DNA of 64,000 bases from Sulfurimonas sp. SAG-AH-194-C20 (GTDB lineage Bacteria > Campylobacterota > Campylobacteria > Campylobacterales > Sulfurimonadaceae): positions 124,001 to 188,000 of the forward strand of contig NZ_JAEMVD010000001.1 in the NCBI RefSeq assembly GCF_029215975.1. The letters run 5' to 3'. A program made the translations under genes and the position numbers. Below, piece after piece: positions 49,136 through 58,901 of the stretch. Every line of letters begins with the position of its first letter. Within the stretch, counting starts at the first letter, position 1. The notes below the pieces were generated by a model that made no database searches, was not told the DNA's origin, and was given only the letters and a program-made list of their open reading frames with translations.

Positions 49136-49653
49136 TATAATTTCCTCTCGTATGAGAATTGCTGAGACTTAAACTTTTTGTCGTTTTTTTCTTTGCTAAA
49201 GTAAGTGACTTTAAACTTTTTCTTTTTTATCTCAAGCAGTACACACTCAGATACAGGTTTATTTCTTGCACAGGATTCACCAGGATTTAAAAAAAGTGTG
49301 CCTTCTACAAACTCTGATTTAAACTCATGTGTATGACCAAAGATAACTACTTCAGCATCAGGAGCCATATAAAAAGGGAGATGCATAAGTTTGAACTTTG
49401 TGTTGTCTAACTTAAAGTAGTAGGGTTCTTGAACAAGATTATAGTCGTTGTGAAACTCAACTAAATGTGCATCATTGTTCCCATAAACGCAGACATGTCT
49501 TTTACCACAGTTTTTTAAGAGTTCTAGTGTTTCTCTCTCGTAAACATCACCAGCATGAACAATAAACTCAGCCCCATTCTCAATGAGTAAATCAAGCGAT
49601 GCTTTAGCTTTTTTTACTTTAGTATGGGTGTCTGAGAGTATACCAATTTTCAT
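49135..49653 (-). CDS. YfcE/MJ0936-type metallophosphoesterase
   Basis: MKIGILSDTHTKVKKA...VHAGDVYE...VYGNNDAH...VIFGHTHEF. Confidence 0.9.
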   Translation of the reverse strand: MKIGILSDTHTKVKKAKASLDLLIENGAEFIVHAGDVYERETLELLKNCGKRHVCVYGNNDAHLVEFHNDYNLVQEPYYFKLDNTKFKLMHLPFYMAPDAEVVIFGHTHEFKSEFVEGTLFLNPGESCARNKPVSECVLLEIKKKKFKVTYFSKEKNDKKFKSQQFSYERKL

Positions 49654-49656
49654 AGT

Positions 49657-51903
49657 CTATTTTGTCTCTTCTTTCTCAGTTGTCTCTTCTTCACGAGGAG
49701 TACGAGCTTTACACTTCACACACTCATAAACTTCTTTATTTCTGTAAGTTCTCGGTGCAACAACACCCTTACAGCCTTTTTCTTCACACTTAATAGTAGT
49801 CGGTTCAAACTTTGAGATGAACTTACACTCAGGGTAGTCATTACATCCCCAAAATGGACCACGGCGAGAGTTTTTAAGACTAATAGTCCCACCACAATCA
49901 GGACATGGCGTATCGCTATTTTTCTCTTCTACATTGATACTTTTAGTGTTTTTACAATCAGGATAATCACTACACGCTAAAAACTGACCATTACGACCAT
50001 TTTTTATAACCATATCATTGCCACATTTGTCACATTTTTCTTCTGCTGTAGTCTCTTTTTTCTCTACTGCGTTTCCTTCTTCATCACACTGTTCAGTATA
50101 CTTACACTTTGGAAAACCAGAGCAAGCGATGAAGTTTCCAAAACGACCACTGCGTAAAAGAAGTTCACTCTCTCCACACTTAGGACAAGTTCTCCCTAGT
50201 GGCTTAGCAAGTTTTAAACTCACAATGTTTTCTTTTCCATCAGCAACTTGTTGCATAAATGGACCGTAAAACTCAGCTAAAAGTTCTTGCCAGTCAGTTT
50301 TTCCTTCACTAACTTCATCGAGTTTTTCTTCCATGTTAGCAGTAAAAGAGATGTCTACTATGTTTGCAAAATGCTCTTCTAGTATCTTAGTAACTGTAAA
50401 CGCCATCTCAGTAGGTACTATCTGCTTTTTCTCGATGTTTACATAAGTACGCTGGCTTAGTGTTGCAACGGTTGGTGCATAAGTAGATGGACGACCAACT
50501 CCTTCAGACTCTAGTTTTTTGATAAGTGATGCTTCGCTATAACGTGCAGGAGGCTCAGTAAAGTGTTGCTCAGGTTTAATAGTCTGAATTTCTGCAGTGT
50601 CACCCTCTTTAAGAGTAGGAAGAAGTTTATCTTTGTCTTCTGCCCCAGTTAGTGCATAAAAACCATCAAAAAGGAGTTTTCTACCACTTGCACGGTACTG
50701 GTTCTCATTCCCTTTAAATATAATACTTTGTTGTTCAAACTGTGCATCTTCCATCTGACAAGCCATAAAACGCTCATAGATTAAACGGTAAAGTTTAATC
50801 TCATCAGCCTTTAAAAAGCTCTGTGCTACCTCAGGAGTAAACGCAAGCATAGTAGGGCGAATAGCCTCGTGAGCCTCTTGTGCACCTTTAGACTTTTTAG
50901 TGTAAACCTTTGGCTCTTTTGGAAGATACTTTTTACCAAAACGGCTTTCAATGATACCACGGACGCCACCAACTGCCTCACCTGCAAGGTTAAGTGAATC
51001 TGTTCTCATGTATGTAATAACACCTGAAGTTCCATCAGGAGTTTTAACACCTTCATAAAGTGATTGCGCAATCATCATCGTGCGTTTAGGAGTAAAGCCT
51101 AACTTACTAGATGCAGTTTGTTGCAAAGTTGAAGTCATAAAAGGTGGAGGAGTTGCAGACTTTCTCTGTTTAGTCTCTAACTTTGAGATAACAAAACTGT
51201 CAGCTTTAACACTTTTCTCAATTGCTAGTGCTTGTTCTTTATTCTCTATCGTCATCTTTGTAATCTTATCACCCTTATGGATGATTAAGTTAGCATCAAT
51301 ATTTTTCTTAAACACAGTGTCAATAGACCAGTACTCAACAGGAACAAAAGCTTGAATTTCGCGTTCACGGTCTACAACAAGTTTAAGAGTAGAACTTTGA
51401 ACTCGACCACCTGAGAGTCCTTTTTGAATCTTAGACGCCAGTAGTGGAGAGAGTTTATACCCAACAACTCTGTCAAGCATACGACGAGCTTGTTGTGCGT
51501 TTATCATGTCCATATCTAAAGTACGAGCAGACTCTAACGCATGCTTGATAGCAGTCTTAGTAATCTCATGAAACACGATACGAGGTAACTCAGCAGGATC
51601 TTTTTTCATAGCATGAGCGATGTGCCACCCAATAGCTTCACCCTCGCGATCCTCATCGGTCGCGATATAGATAGTGTCCGCTTTTTTGGCAAGAGCTTTT
51701 ATCTCTTTAACGATGGCTGCATTTTCTTTTGCAACTGAGTAAGTAGGTACAAGGTGCCCACTCTCTTCATCAAGTGTGATTCCAAAACGAGATTTAGGTA
51801 GGTCACGGATATGCCCTTTAGAGGCTATAACCTCATAACCCTTCCCTAAAAAGTTTTTTATAGTCTTGGCTTTAGCCGGTGACTCTACGATAATTAATTT
51901 CAA
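49657..51903 (-). CDS. topA: DNA topoisomerase I
   Basis: IVESPAKAKTIKNFLG; ITYMRTDSLNLAGEAV; C-terminal zinc ribbons. Confidence 0.97.
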   Translation of the reverse strand: MKLIIVESPAKAKTIKNFLGKGYEVIASKGHIRDLPKSRFGITLDEESGHLVPTYSVAKENAAIVKEIKALAKKADTIYIATDEDREGEAIGWHIAHAMKKDPAELPRIVFHEITKTAIKHALESARTLDMDMINAQQARRMLDRVVGYKLSPLLASKIQKGLSGGRVQSSTLKLVVDREREIQAFVPVEYWSIDTVFKKNIDANLIIHKGDKITKMTIENKEQALAIEKSVKADSFVISKLETKQRKSATPPPFMTSTLQQTASSKLGFTPKRTMMIAQSLYEGVKTPDGTSGVITYMRTDSLNLAGEAVGGVRGIIESRFGKKYLPKEPKVYTKKSKGAQEAHEAIRPTMLAFTPEVAQSFLKADEIKLYRLIYERFMACQMEDAQFEQQSIIFKGNENQYRASGRKLLFDGFYALTGAEDKDKLLPTLKEGDTAEIQTIKPEQHFTEPPARYSEASLIKKLESEGVGRPSTYAPTVATLSQRTYVNIEKKQIVPTEMAFTVTKILEEHFANIVDISFTANMEEKLDEVSEGKTDWQELLAEFYGPFMQQVADGKENIVSLKLAKPLGRTCPKCGESELLLRSGRFGNFIACSGFPKCKYTEQCDEEGNAVEKKETTAEEKCDKCGNDMVIKNGRNGQFLACSDYPDCKNTKSINVEEKNSDTPCPDCGGTISLKNSRRGPFWGCNDYPECKFISKFEPTTIKCEEKGCKGVVAPRTYRNKEVYECVKCKARTPREEETTEKEETK

Positions 51904-52002
51904 ATAGTATTCCTATATATAGTATAGTAAAAATTGTTTTAGTTTTGGAAGTGTAGCGAAAAAAGATAAAAAGTCTAAATTTGTATAAATTTACAAAAAA
52001 GC

Positions 52003-52029
52003 TAAAGTTATTTTTGTGGCTACCGATAT
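52003..52029 (+). promoter_or_regulatory. sigma28 (FliA)-type promoter
   Basis: TAAA (52003-52006)-N15-ACCGATAT (52022-52029), near TAAA-N15-GCCGATAA, upstream of flagellin. Confidence 0.75.
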
Positions 52030-52105
52030 TACTTCTATATCGAGGCAAGGAAGCCAAGATACAAATTAACTTAGAGCGAAAGGCTCTACCCTAAAAGGAT
52101 TTATT

Positions 52106-52942
52106 ATGGGTTTTAGAATTAACACAAACATAGGTGCATTAAATGCATTTAGAAATGCTTCAATGAATGGTCTTGAACTTAACAAAAGTTTAACTTCACT
52201 ATCTTCAGGTCTTAGAATTAACAAAGCTGCTGATGATTCAGCTGGTCTTGCAATTGCTAACAAACTTTCAGCTCAGTCTCAAGGTCTTGGTCAAGCTATC
52301 AAAAATGCAAATGATGGTATTGGTATGATTCAAACTGCTGATGGTGCTATGGAAGAGTATGGTAACATTATGAAAAGAGTTAGAGTTCTTGCTGTTCAAG
52401 CGAGCAATGATACTCAAGATTCTACATCTCGTGGATTTATTCAGCAAGAGGTTACAGCACTTTTAGAGCAAGCTAGTGATATCGCTACTGATACTAAGTT
52501 TAATGGTGTAAGTCTTCTTGATGCAACTGGTGGAACAACTGGTACATTTACTTTCCAGATTGGCGCATACAGTGGAGATACACAAACTGTTGATTTTGGT
52601 AATAATACTGTTGCTTCAATTACAGGTAAAACAACTGCTTCTATTTTAGTTGGTACACGTACAGAAGCACAAACTACAATTACTGATATGGATACTGCTA
52701 TTACAGCTGTTGATGGTCAACGTGCAACGCTTGGTGCATCTCAAAATAAACTTGAGTCTACAGTTAGAAATATATCTGTAACACAGGTAAATATCGCAGC
52801 TGCTGAATCAAATATTCGTGATGTTGATTTTGCTTCTGAATCTGCAAACTTTGCAAAAAGAAATATTTTAGCACAGTCTGGTTCATATGCTATGAGTCAA
52901 GCAAATTCTGTTCAACAGAATGTTCTTAGATTACTTCAGTAG
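52106..52942 (+). CDS. flagellin
   Basis: MGFRINTNIGALNAFRNASMN...LSSGLRINKAADDSAGLAIANKL...ANSVQQNVLRLLQ. Confidence 0.96.
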   Translation: MGFRINTNIGALNAFRNASMNGLELNKSLTSLSSGLRINKAADDSAGLAIANKLSAQSQGLGQAIKNANDGIGMIQTADGAMEEYGNIMKRVRVLAVQASNDTQDSTSRGFIQQEVTALLEQASDIATDTKFNGVSLLDATGGTTGTFTFQIGAYSGDTQTVDFGNNTVASITGKTTASILVGTRTEAQTTITDMDTAITAVDGQRATLGASQNKLESTVRNISVTQVNIAAAESNIRDVDFASESANFAKRNILAQSGSYAMSQANSVQQNVLRLLQ

Positions 52943-52963
52943 TAAGTAATTTCGCTCTCTTAA

Positions 52964-52995
52964 CTAATCAAGATTTTTTCTTGATTAGTTTTTTA
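52964..52995 (+). terminator. rho-independent terminator of flagellin
   Basis: CTAATCAAG-attttttt-CTTGATTAG followed by TTTTTT. Confidence 0.85.
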
Positions 52996-54999
52996 ACATT
53001 TATTTGTTAAAAAATCTTCATAAGCATCTTTGTAAGTCTCACAAAGATACAACATTTCATCAACAAATAGTTTGTCCATGCTTTTCATATGATACTTTTC
53101 ATTTTTTAAGCCTACTGTATTTAAAAAATCATATATAATAGGTACGGTATATTTAAAATAGAGTAGATAAGTTCCTATCGTATTGTTTGTTTCTCTTTCA
53201 CCATTTAAATGTAAAATATCTGATATTACTCCAAAAAGCTCATATAAGTATTTATCAACACTCTTATAAGAGGCATTTTTTTTGTATTTAAAAACATATT
53301 TATTTATTGTTTTTATGTGTTCTAATCGCTTTTTTAGAGAGGCTATATCACCACAAGAAAGTTTTTGAGAGCTGATGTTAAGAAACATACATTGGATTTC
53401 ATTGCGAATCACTTTTTTATCTAAGATAGAATGATCTGGAATTTCCAGAGTACTCATTGGCTCAGTACATATAATGTGAGCACCAAAATTTAAATTGTAA
53501 ATTTTTTGTGAAGCATCCTTAAGATAAGGAAGTAATAAATAAAGACTTTGAAGAGATGTTTGGTAAAGCGGATTCGTATATACTATTTTATCAAAATTTC
53601 CCTTTATGGGAAACAAGTTACTTTGTGAATCCATAGAACTTAATAGTTCGTCTTTTTTCTTGAGATCTTGCTGATTTTTTGTTGTATGTGAATTAGAGTG
53701 AGACTTTCCTGTTTTACTGTCAAGGGCAAAATCTAGTCCTAAAAGGTATATCTCTTTTGCATCAAACATTATTGTATGGATTAGAGAAGTAGAACCTACA
53801 CAAGAAGCATGTCTTGAAGAAAAACCATCGAAATAGAATGTATTTTCTTCAAGAAAAAAACATTGTTCTTTTTTAAAAAGTTTTCTAACATTAGTTGGAG
53901 CAAAGGAGCCAAAAAGGAGGGTAGAATCTTTTAAAAACTCTTTTACATCAAAACCTGAATAAAGAATGATAGAGTTATAAAAGCCATCAAGGTGTACTAC
54001 TAAGTCGGGCACGATATTATGCTTATGGAGGTGTCTTAAACTTGAACCTACGGCTACGATGATAAACTTTTTATGGTTTTTTTGTAGCCATTGCGTGTGT
54101 TTATCGAGGGATGGCCCTGCACCTATAACCAGTACAGGTTTCTTTGAAAAGATAGTATTCTTTTGATGTTGGTTCAAGTTTATAATTGAGTAGTCATTAT
54201 TGATAAACTCTAAGGGTCGTAAGTGTTTGTCCTGAGTAATTCTATAGGGAAAAGTCATAAAATCTTGAGATGCTAGAGTATGTTGTACTAACTTAATTTT
54301 ATGTTCAGAATGTGCTGGAAAGTATGAGTACTTAAGGTACTTATTTGTAAACCACTCTTCATTTAAGAAAAGTTGAAAGTTATTTATAAAACTATTGTCA
54401 TCTTGTGCAATACAAAAGACTAAAGAACTTTGGTTTGCTATTTTATAATAAGGCGTACAAAAAAGTGAGAGATAAAAAAGTTCTAAATCATCTTCTATGA
54501 TTAAGTAATGTTTCGCTTTAACTTTTTCATGAATCAATGGTATGTGAAGCCCAAGACCTGCACCAATAAATAAGAACTTATCTATTTTTTTGAGTGAATC
54601 ATCACTGTTTGTATTGTCAAGATAGTAAGTCATTAGAGGGTAAAGACCGAGTATGCCTTTTTGTGTATCCATGAGTTTATCACTAGCTTTTTCAAGGTTA
54701 TGGAACATGGTGAAACCATCAAAACAGTATGTAGACTTAGAAAAATCAACTCTTTTTGCAAGTTGAGTTGAAGTTACATTACTATCGGAGGCATATAAGT
54801 ACTTTTTATTATGTAAGAGCTTAACATCAAAGTAGCTACCCATGTACTCAAGGTCATATTTTGCCTTGTACTCTCCAGATTCTAAAGCTGATGTAAATAC
54901 TTTTATTTTTGTGAGTGTATCTTGGTGCTTTTGTTCGAAGTAGCTTAGATTTTTTTCATATGTTTTAATTGCTAGTGTTTGTAGCTCTTGTTCATTCAT
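52993..54999 (-). CDS. Maf-like flagellin glycosyltransferase (DUF115)
   Basis: PVLVIGAGPSLDKHTQWLQKNHKKFIIVAVGSSLRHLHKHNIVPDLVVHLDG. Confidence 0.88.
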   Translation of the reverse strand: MNEQELQTLAIKTYEKNLSYFEQKHQDTLTKIKVFTSALESGEYKAKYDLEYMGSYFDVKLLHNKKYLYASDSNVTSTQLAKRVDFSKSTYCFDGFTMFHNLEKASDKLMDTQKGILGLYPLMTYYLDNTNSDDSLKKIDKFLFIGAGLGLHIPLIHEKVKAKHYLIIEDDLELFYLSLFCTPYYKIANQSSLVFCIAQDDNSFINNFQLFLNEEWFTNKYLKYSYFPAHSEHKIKLVQHTLASQDFMTFPYRITQDKHLRPLEFINNDYSIINLNQHQKNTIFSKKPVLVIGAGPSLDKHTQWLQKNHKKFIIVAVGSSLRHLHKHNIVPDLVVHLDGFYNSIILYSGFDVKEFLKDSTLLFGSFAPTNVRKLFKKEQCFFLEENTFYFDGFSSRHASCVGSTSLIHTIMFDAKEIYLLGLDFALDSKTGKSHSNSHTTKNQQDLKKKDELLSSMDSQSNLFPIKGNFDKIVYTNPLYQTSLQSLYLLLPYLKDASQKIYNLNFGAHIICTEPMSTLEIPDHSILDKKVIRNEIQCMFLNISSQKLSCGDIASLKKRLEHIKTINKYVFKYKKNASYKSVDKYLYELFGVISDILHLNGERETNNTIGTYLLYFKYTVPIIYDFLNTVGLKNEKYHMKSMDKLFVDEMLYLCETYKDAYEDFLTNKC

Positions 55000-56951
55000 G
55001 AATTCTTCTTTAATGTAGATTGATAGTACGTAATTAGTTTCTCGATTTGTGTTAAAAGGAGAGTTTGTAAATCATAGAGAGCTGTTTTTTTCTCAATTAG
55101 ATTAGTACTATTAAAGTAGTCATAGATATAGCTACCAATATAGTGTAAGTAGTCATTTAAAATTCTACTCAGTTCATAGTTTTGGATGTCTTTTTGTGAA
55201 GCAAAAATTTCTGTTATCTCTTCAAGTAAAGTAGCTATATCATTATATGTTTCTTCTTTTGTATGTAGAATCAGAGTTTGTAAGTTTAGGGTATGTGTAA
55301 ATTTAGCATTTATTAGTACTTCATCTTCGTTGGAAAGGTTTGCTGTACTGTGGTTTGTAAACAAATTTTTAAGAAGCTTGTCTTGTGTTATGATTTTTAA
55401 AATTACTTCTTCTGGATGTAAAGGAATAGTGTGAGAAAATTTTGCACCATTACTGAGGTTATAAATAGTTTGACTTTTATTTATTAGCTGTGTTGTAAAA
55501 TACTCTATAGTATAAATAGAAGAGTAAAAACCTGGTGTAGTCTCAACAGTCTCTTTGAAATTTCCTGCAATATTAAAGAGACTCTTTTTATAAGATAGGA
55601 TTTCTGTATCTTCTTTGATAAGAGACTGTTGTGCCTGATGCTCTCCTGCATGTGTTTTCCCCGTTTTTGTATCAACTGCAAGATCTAAACCAAGTAAATA
55701 TATCTCTTGAGCTTTAAGTACTATGAGCAGCTGTAAAGCCATTGAACCAACACAAGGTGAAGATAGTTTTAAAGAATCTATTTTATAGCTTGTACCTGTT
55801 TCAAAAAAGAAGAGTTTTTCTTTATCTATCAATGAGATAATATTACTAGGTGTAGATGTTCCAAAAAGACAAAGGGACTCTTTTATAAAGTCTAAGGATT
55901 CTAATTTCTCAAAAGAGGTGATTCCCCACTCAAATGGATCAATATGAAGAATGATATCGGGTTGTACATTTATACTTTCAAGATAAGCAAGTGAAGAAGA
56001 AACAGCAATCGTTATGAAGTTATGATGATTTTTTTGTAACCAAGCAGAGTTGTTTTGCAGGGATGGCCCTGATGCTAAAACTAAAAATGGAAGTTCATCA
56101 AACTCTTTAGAGAAGTTTATTGACTTATTGAGAATGTTATAGTTATCGAGTATATAGGGTAAAGGTTGAGTGTACTGTAACATTAAGTTGTTAAAGAGAA
56201 ATCGAATATGGGGCTGAGAAGTTATAGAAAGTTGAAAATCTTCCACTTTTTTTTCAGAGTGACTGAGTAGATAAAAAAACTTTATGTATTGGTTGAGATA
56301 ATTTTTTGTATCTAAAAAGAGAGAGCTTGAGTACATAAACTCCTCTTTATCCTCAAATACACTAAATATAAGTGTTGCTTCTTGTGAAAGTTTTTTATAG
56401 TTGAGTGTAAAGAGAGAAAGTCTAAAAAGCTCCAAGTCATCTTCAACTATAAAGTAGACTTGTGAGTGAATTTTTTGATGAATTTTTTGTATGTGTAGTC
56501 CAAGACCAACACCAAAAAAGATAAACTTATCCAGAGTAAGTAACTCTTTAGGAACATTGAAATCACGTTTAATATATTGAGTAATATCGAGTGTGTAAGT
56601 ACGAAACTCAGAGATACCCTTTTTATCTCGAATTGATTGGAGCTCATTCTCGCTGTAAGAGTGTCTCGCAAAACCTTCAAAAACATGATCAGCTGTTGTA
56701 TTGTTTACAGAGTACTCGCTCGCTAGAGTATGTCCAACACTCTCTTTGTTATAGAGAAAAGAAGCACTCTCTTGCTCGTAAACATCAAAGCCATCATTTT
56801 CATAGACAAGTTCATACTTGTCTTTATAGTGACCATTTGCTATAGCACTGTCAAGTGAACTCAGCTTTTCAAATACTTTTGGGTGTTGGCTCTCAAAGTA
56901 TTTTATATTCTCATTAAAATTATTTGTGATAAGTTCATTTATATCTTGCAT
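54996..56951 (-). CDS. Maf-like flagellin glycosyltransferase (DUF115)
   Basis: FLVLASGPSLQNNSAWLQKNHHNFITIAVSSSLAYLESINVQPDIILHIDP; 4 nt overlap with the next gene. Confidence 0.88.
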   Translation of the reverse strand: MQDINELITNNFNENIKYFESQHPKVFEKLSSLDSAIANGHYKDKYELVYENDGFDVYEQESASFLYNKESVGHTLASEYSVNNTTADHVFEGFARHSYSENELQSIRDKKGISEFRTYTLDITQYIKRDFNVPKELLTLDKFIFFGVGLGLHIQKIHQKIHSQVYFIVEDDLELFRLSLFTLNYKKLSQEATLIFSVFEDKEEFMYSSSLFLDTKNYLNQYIKFFYLLSHSEKKVEDFQLSITSQPHIRFLFNNLMLQYTQPLPYILDNYNILNKSINFSKEFDELPFLVLASGPSLQNNSAWLQKNHHNFITIAVSSSLAYLESINVQPDIILHIDPFEWGITSFEKLESLDFIKESLCLFGTSTPSNIISLIDKEKLFFFETGTSYKIDSLKLSSPCVGSMALQLLIVLKAQEIYLLGLDLAVDTKTGKTHAGEHQAQQSLIKEDTEILSYKKSLFNIAGNFKETVETTPGFYSSIYTIEYFTTQLINKSQTIYNLSNGAKFSHTIPLHPEEVILKIITQDKLLKNLFTNHSTANLSNEDEVLINAKFTHTLNLQTLILHTKEETYNDIATLLEEITEIFASQKDIQNYELSRILNDYLHYIGSYIYDYFNSTNLIEKKTALYDLQTLLLTQIEKLITYYQSTLKKNS

Positions 56952-56996
56952 ATAGTTAGCCCCTTGTAATGGCTCTAAAAAGCAATATTTATACCA

Positions 56997-58901
56997 TTAA
57001 ATCTTAGTGTTAAAAGTAGTGATAATATCTTTAATATTTACTATAATTTTTTTGAATAATTGCTCTTGATAAGTCTCAATCATAATCTCTTGAGTATTAA
57101 AAAAATCAAATATAAAAGTGTAAGAAAACCTTATGTAGTTTTGGAGTATAAGTGTGATAATTTGAGCCTCTTTTGAAGTGGCAGAAGTTAACTCTTTTTC
57201 GAGTTTGATAAGAATGTTTAGAATCTCTTTATGTACATTATTTTGTTCATATTGCTCAAGGACTACGAGTAGCTTTTTATTGTACTGCTTCATCTTTAGT
57301 AAAAAAGCGAGTTCTTGTTTGGATAAATAATTTTGAGAATTATTAGTAAAAATATTTAAAAGTTCCAATCCAGTACCTGTAGAAGGTTTTTGTATGAGAA
57401 TAATATCTTCTGTTTTGAAAGGTTTTGTGCCTTTAAGAAGAGCACCTTCACTTAAGTTGTAAACATTTTGAGTCTCTTTTTTTAGCCCTTGTGAGATTTC
57501 ATTGATAGCATTTATAGATATGGAGAAATTGGGTGTTGTTTGTACTGTTTGTGTAAAATTTCCCTGCGTTTGAATAAGAGAATTCCTAAAATCAAGTGTA
57601 TCAGAACTCTCTTGTGAGAGCTCTTGCTTGTAGGTATAGTTATCGGTATGTGTTTGAAGTGTTTGAGCATCTACAGCTAAGTCTAAGCCTAAGAGGTAAA
57701 GCTCTTGCACTTCAAATGCAATGAGAAGAAGATAGGTGCTACTTCCTGCACAAAAAGCACTCATTTCACCAAAACCCTCTTTAAAGTTTGTACCACTCTC
57801 AAAGAAAAATACTCTCGCTTTATCGAAAAACGCAACTACTTTTTTTGGTGTTTTAGCTGATGTTAGAAGAATTGATTCATCAAAATAAGTTTTATCTGGA
57901 ATCTTTTGTAAATGCACGATACTTCTCTCAAAACCATCAAAATGAGTAATGATATCTGGTCTAATACCTGCTTCATAAAGTGTTAAGAGTGTTGCAGAGA
58001 GTGCAACTATGATAAACTTATCTTGATGCTCTTTTACCCATGCTATATTTTTACCAAGTGATGGACCAGGAGCGAGTAAAAGAGTAGGTTTCTTTTTAAA
58101 CTGCTCATGGAGAGTTTGACTTGTAAGATTAAGAAAGTTGTAATTTTCTTTGAGATACTCAAGCGGTTTAGTGTACTGCTCTGAGATACTTGTATAGAAG
58201 AAGTTAAGGTGTGACTGCGTAGTTGTTAGAGTATGAAAAAGATTAAGTTTTTCTTCACTATGGTGTATAAATTCAAAAAATTTAATATATTGATTATAGT
58301 AGTGTTTATCTTCTAAAAACTTAGTAGCTGTTATTTTAAACTCAGGAGATTTAGAAGCTATACAGAAGTAAAGTTGTGAGTTTTGTGCTATTTCATAATA
58401 ACGAGTTGTAAAAAGAGAGAGACGAAAAAGTTCCATATCATCTTCAACGATAAGGTACATTTTTGCATTTATTTTTTTACTAATACTACTTAAGTGAAGC
58501 CCTAATCCAACACCAAAAAATATAAATTTTTGTAACTCTTTAAGATGATAAGAGTCTTGATGGTGCTGTGTATAAAAATCAAATAAAAATTTATATCCCT
58601 GAGGAGCTACATCTAAAGGAAGTATTTTATAGGTTTTAAAAGTACTTTCATCTTTTTTATCATTAACACTTTGAGTCATTATATTTGTAAAGTGGGTACT
58701 GTTTTTTGCATAAAGATAGTTGTCATCTTCTTTTACATACACATCAAAACCATTTTCTTCATAAGTGAGTTCATATCTCTCAAGTAGTTCCCCATCAGCT
58801 ATTTTCTTTTCATAAGATAGAAGTCTATTGTAGAGATTCAAATGGTTTTGATGGAGGTATTTTACATTATTTGTAAAATTGTTTTGGATTAATTTATTCA
58901 T
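56997..58901 (-). CDS. Maf-like flagellin glycosyltransferase (DUF115)
   Basis: TLLLAPGPSLGKNIAWVKEHQDKFIIVALSATLLTLYEAGIRPDIITHFDG. Confidence 0.88.
   Translation of the reverse strand: MNKLIQNNFTNNVKYLHQNHLNLYNRLLSYEKKIADGELLERYELTYEENGFDVYVKEDDNYLYAKNSTHFTNIMTQSVNDKKDESTFKTYKILPLDVAPQGYKFLFDFYTQHHQDSYHLKELQKFIFFGVGLGLHLSSISKKINAKMYLIVEDDMELFRLSLFTTRYYEIAQNSQLYFCIASKSPEFKITATKFLEDKHYYNQYIKFFEFIHHSEEKLNLFHTLTTTQSHLNFFYTSISEQYTKPLEYLKENYNFLNLTSQTLHEQFKKKPTLLLAPGPSLGKNIAWVKEHQDKFIIVALSATLLTLYEAGIRPDIITHFDGFERSIVHLQKIPDKTYFDESILLTSAKTPKKVVAFFDKARVFFFESGTNFKEGFGEMSAFCAGSSTYLLLIAFEVQELYLLGLDLAVDAQTLQTHTDNYTYKQELSQESSDTLDFRNSLIQTQGNFTQTVQTTPNFSISINAINEISQGLKKETQNVYNLSEGALLKGTKPFKTEDIILIQKPSTGTGLELLNIFTNNSQNYLSKQELAFLLKMKQYNKKLLVVLEQYEQNNVHKEILNILIKLEKELTSATSKEAQIITLILQNYIRFSYTFIFDFFNTQEIMIETYQEQLFKKIIVNIKDIITTFNTKI

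Noticed and set aside
24878-50405. AAACGCCA / AAACGCAA near-matches counted as part of the AAACGCAG motif
   Set aside because: Only a few copies each (for example 29889, 50398, 50839, 57826), so the enrichment appears specific to the exact 8-mer.
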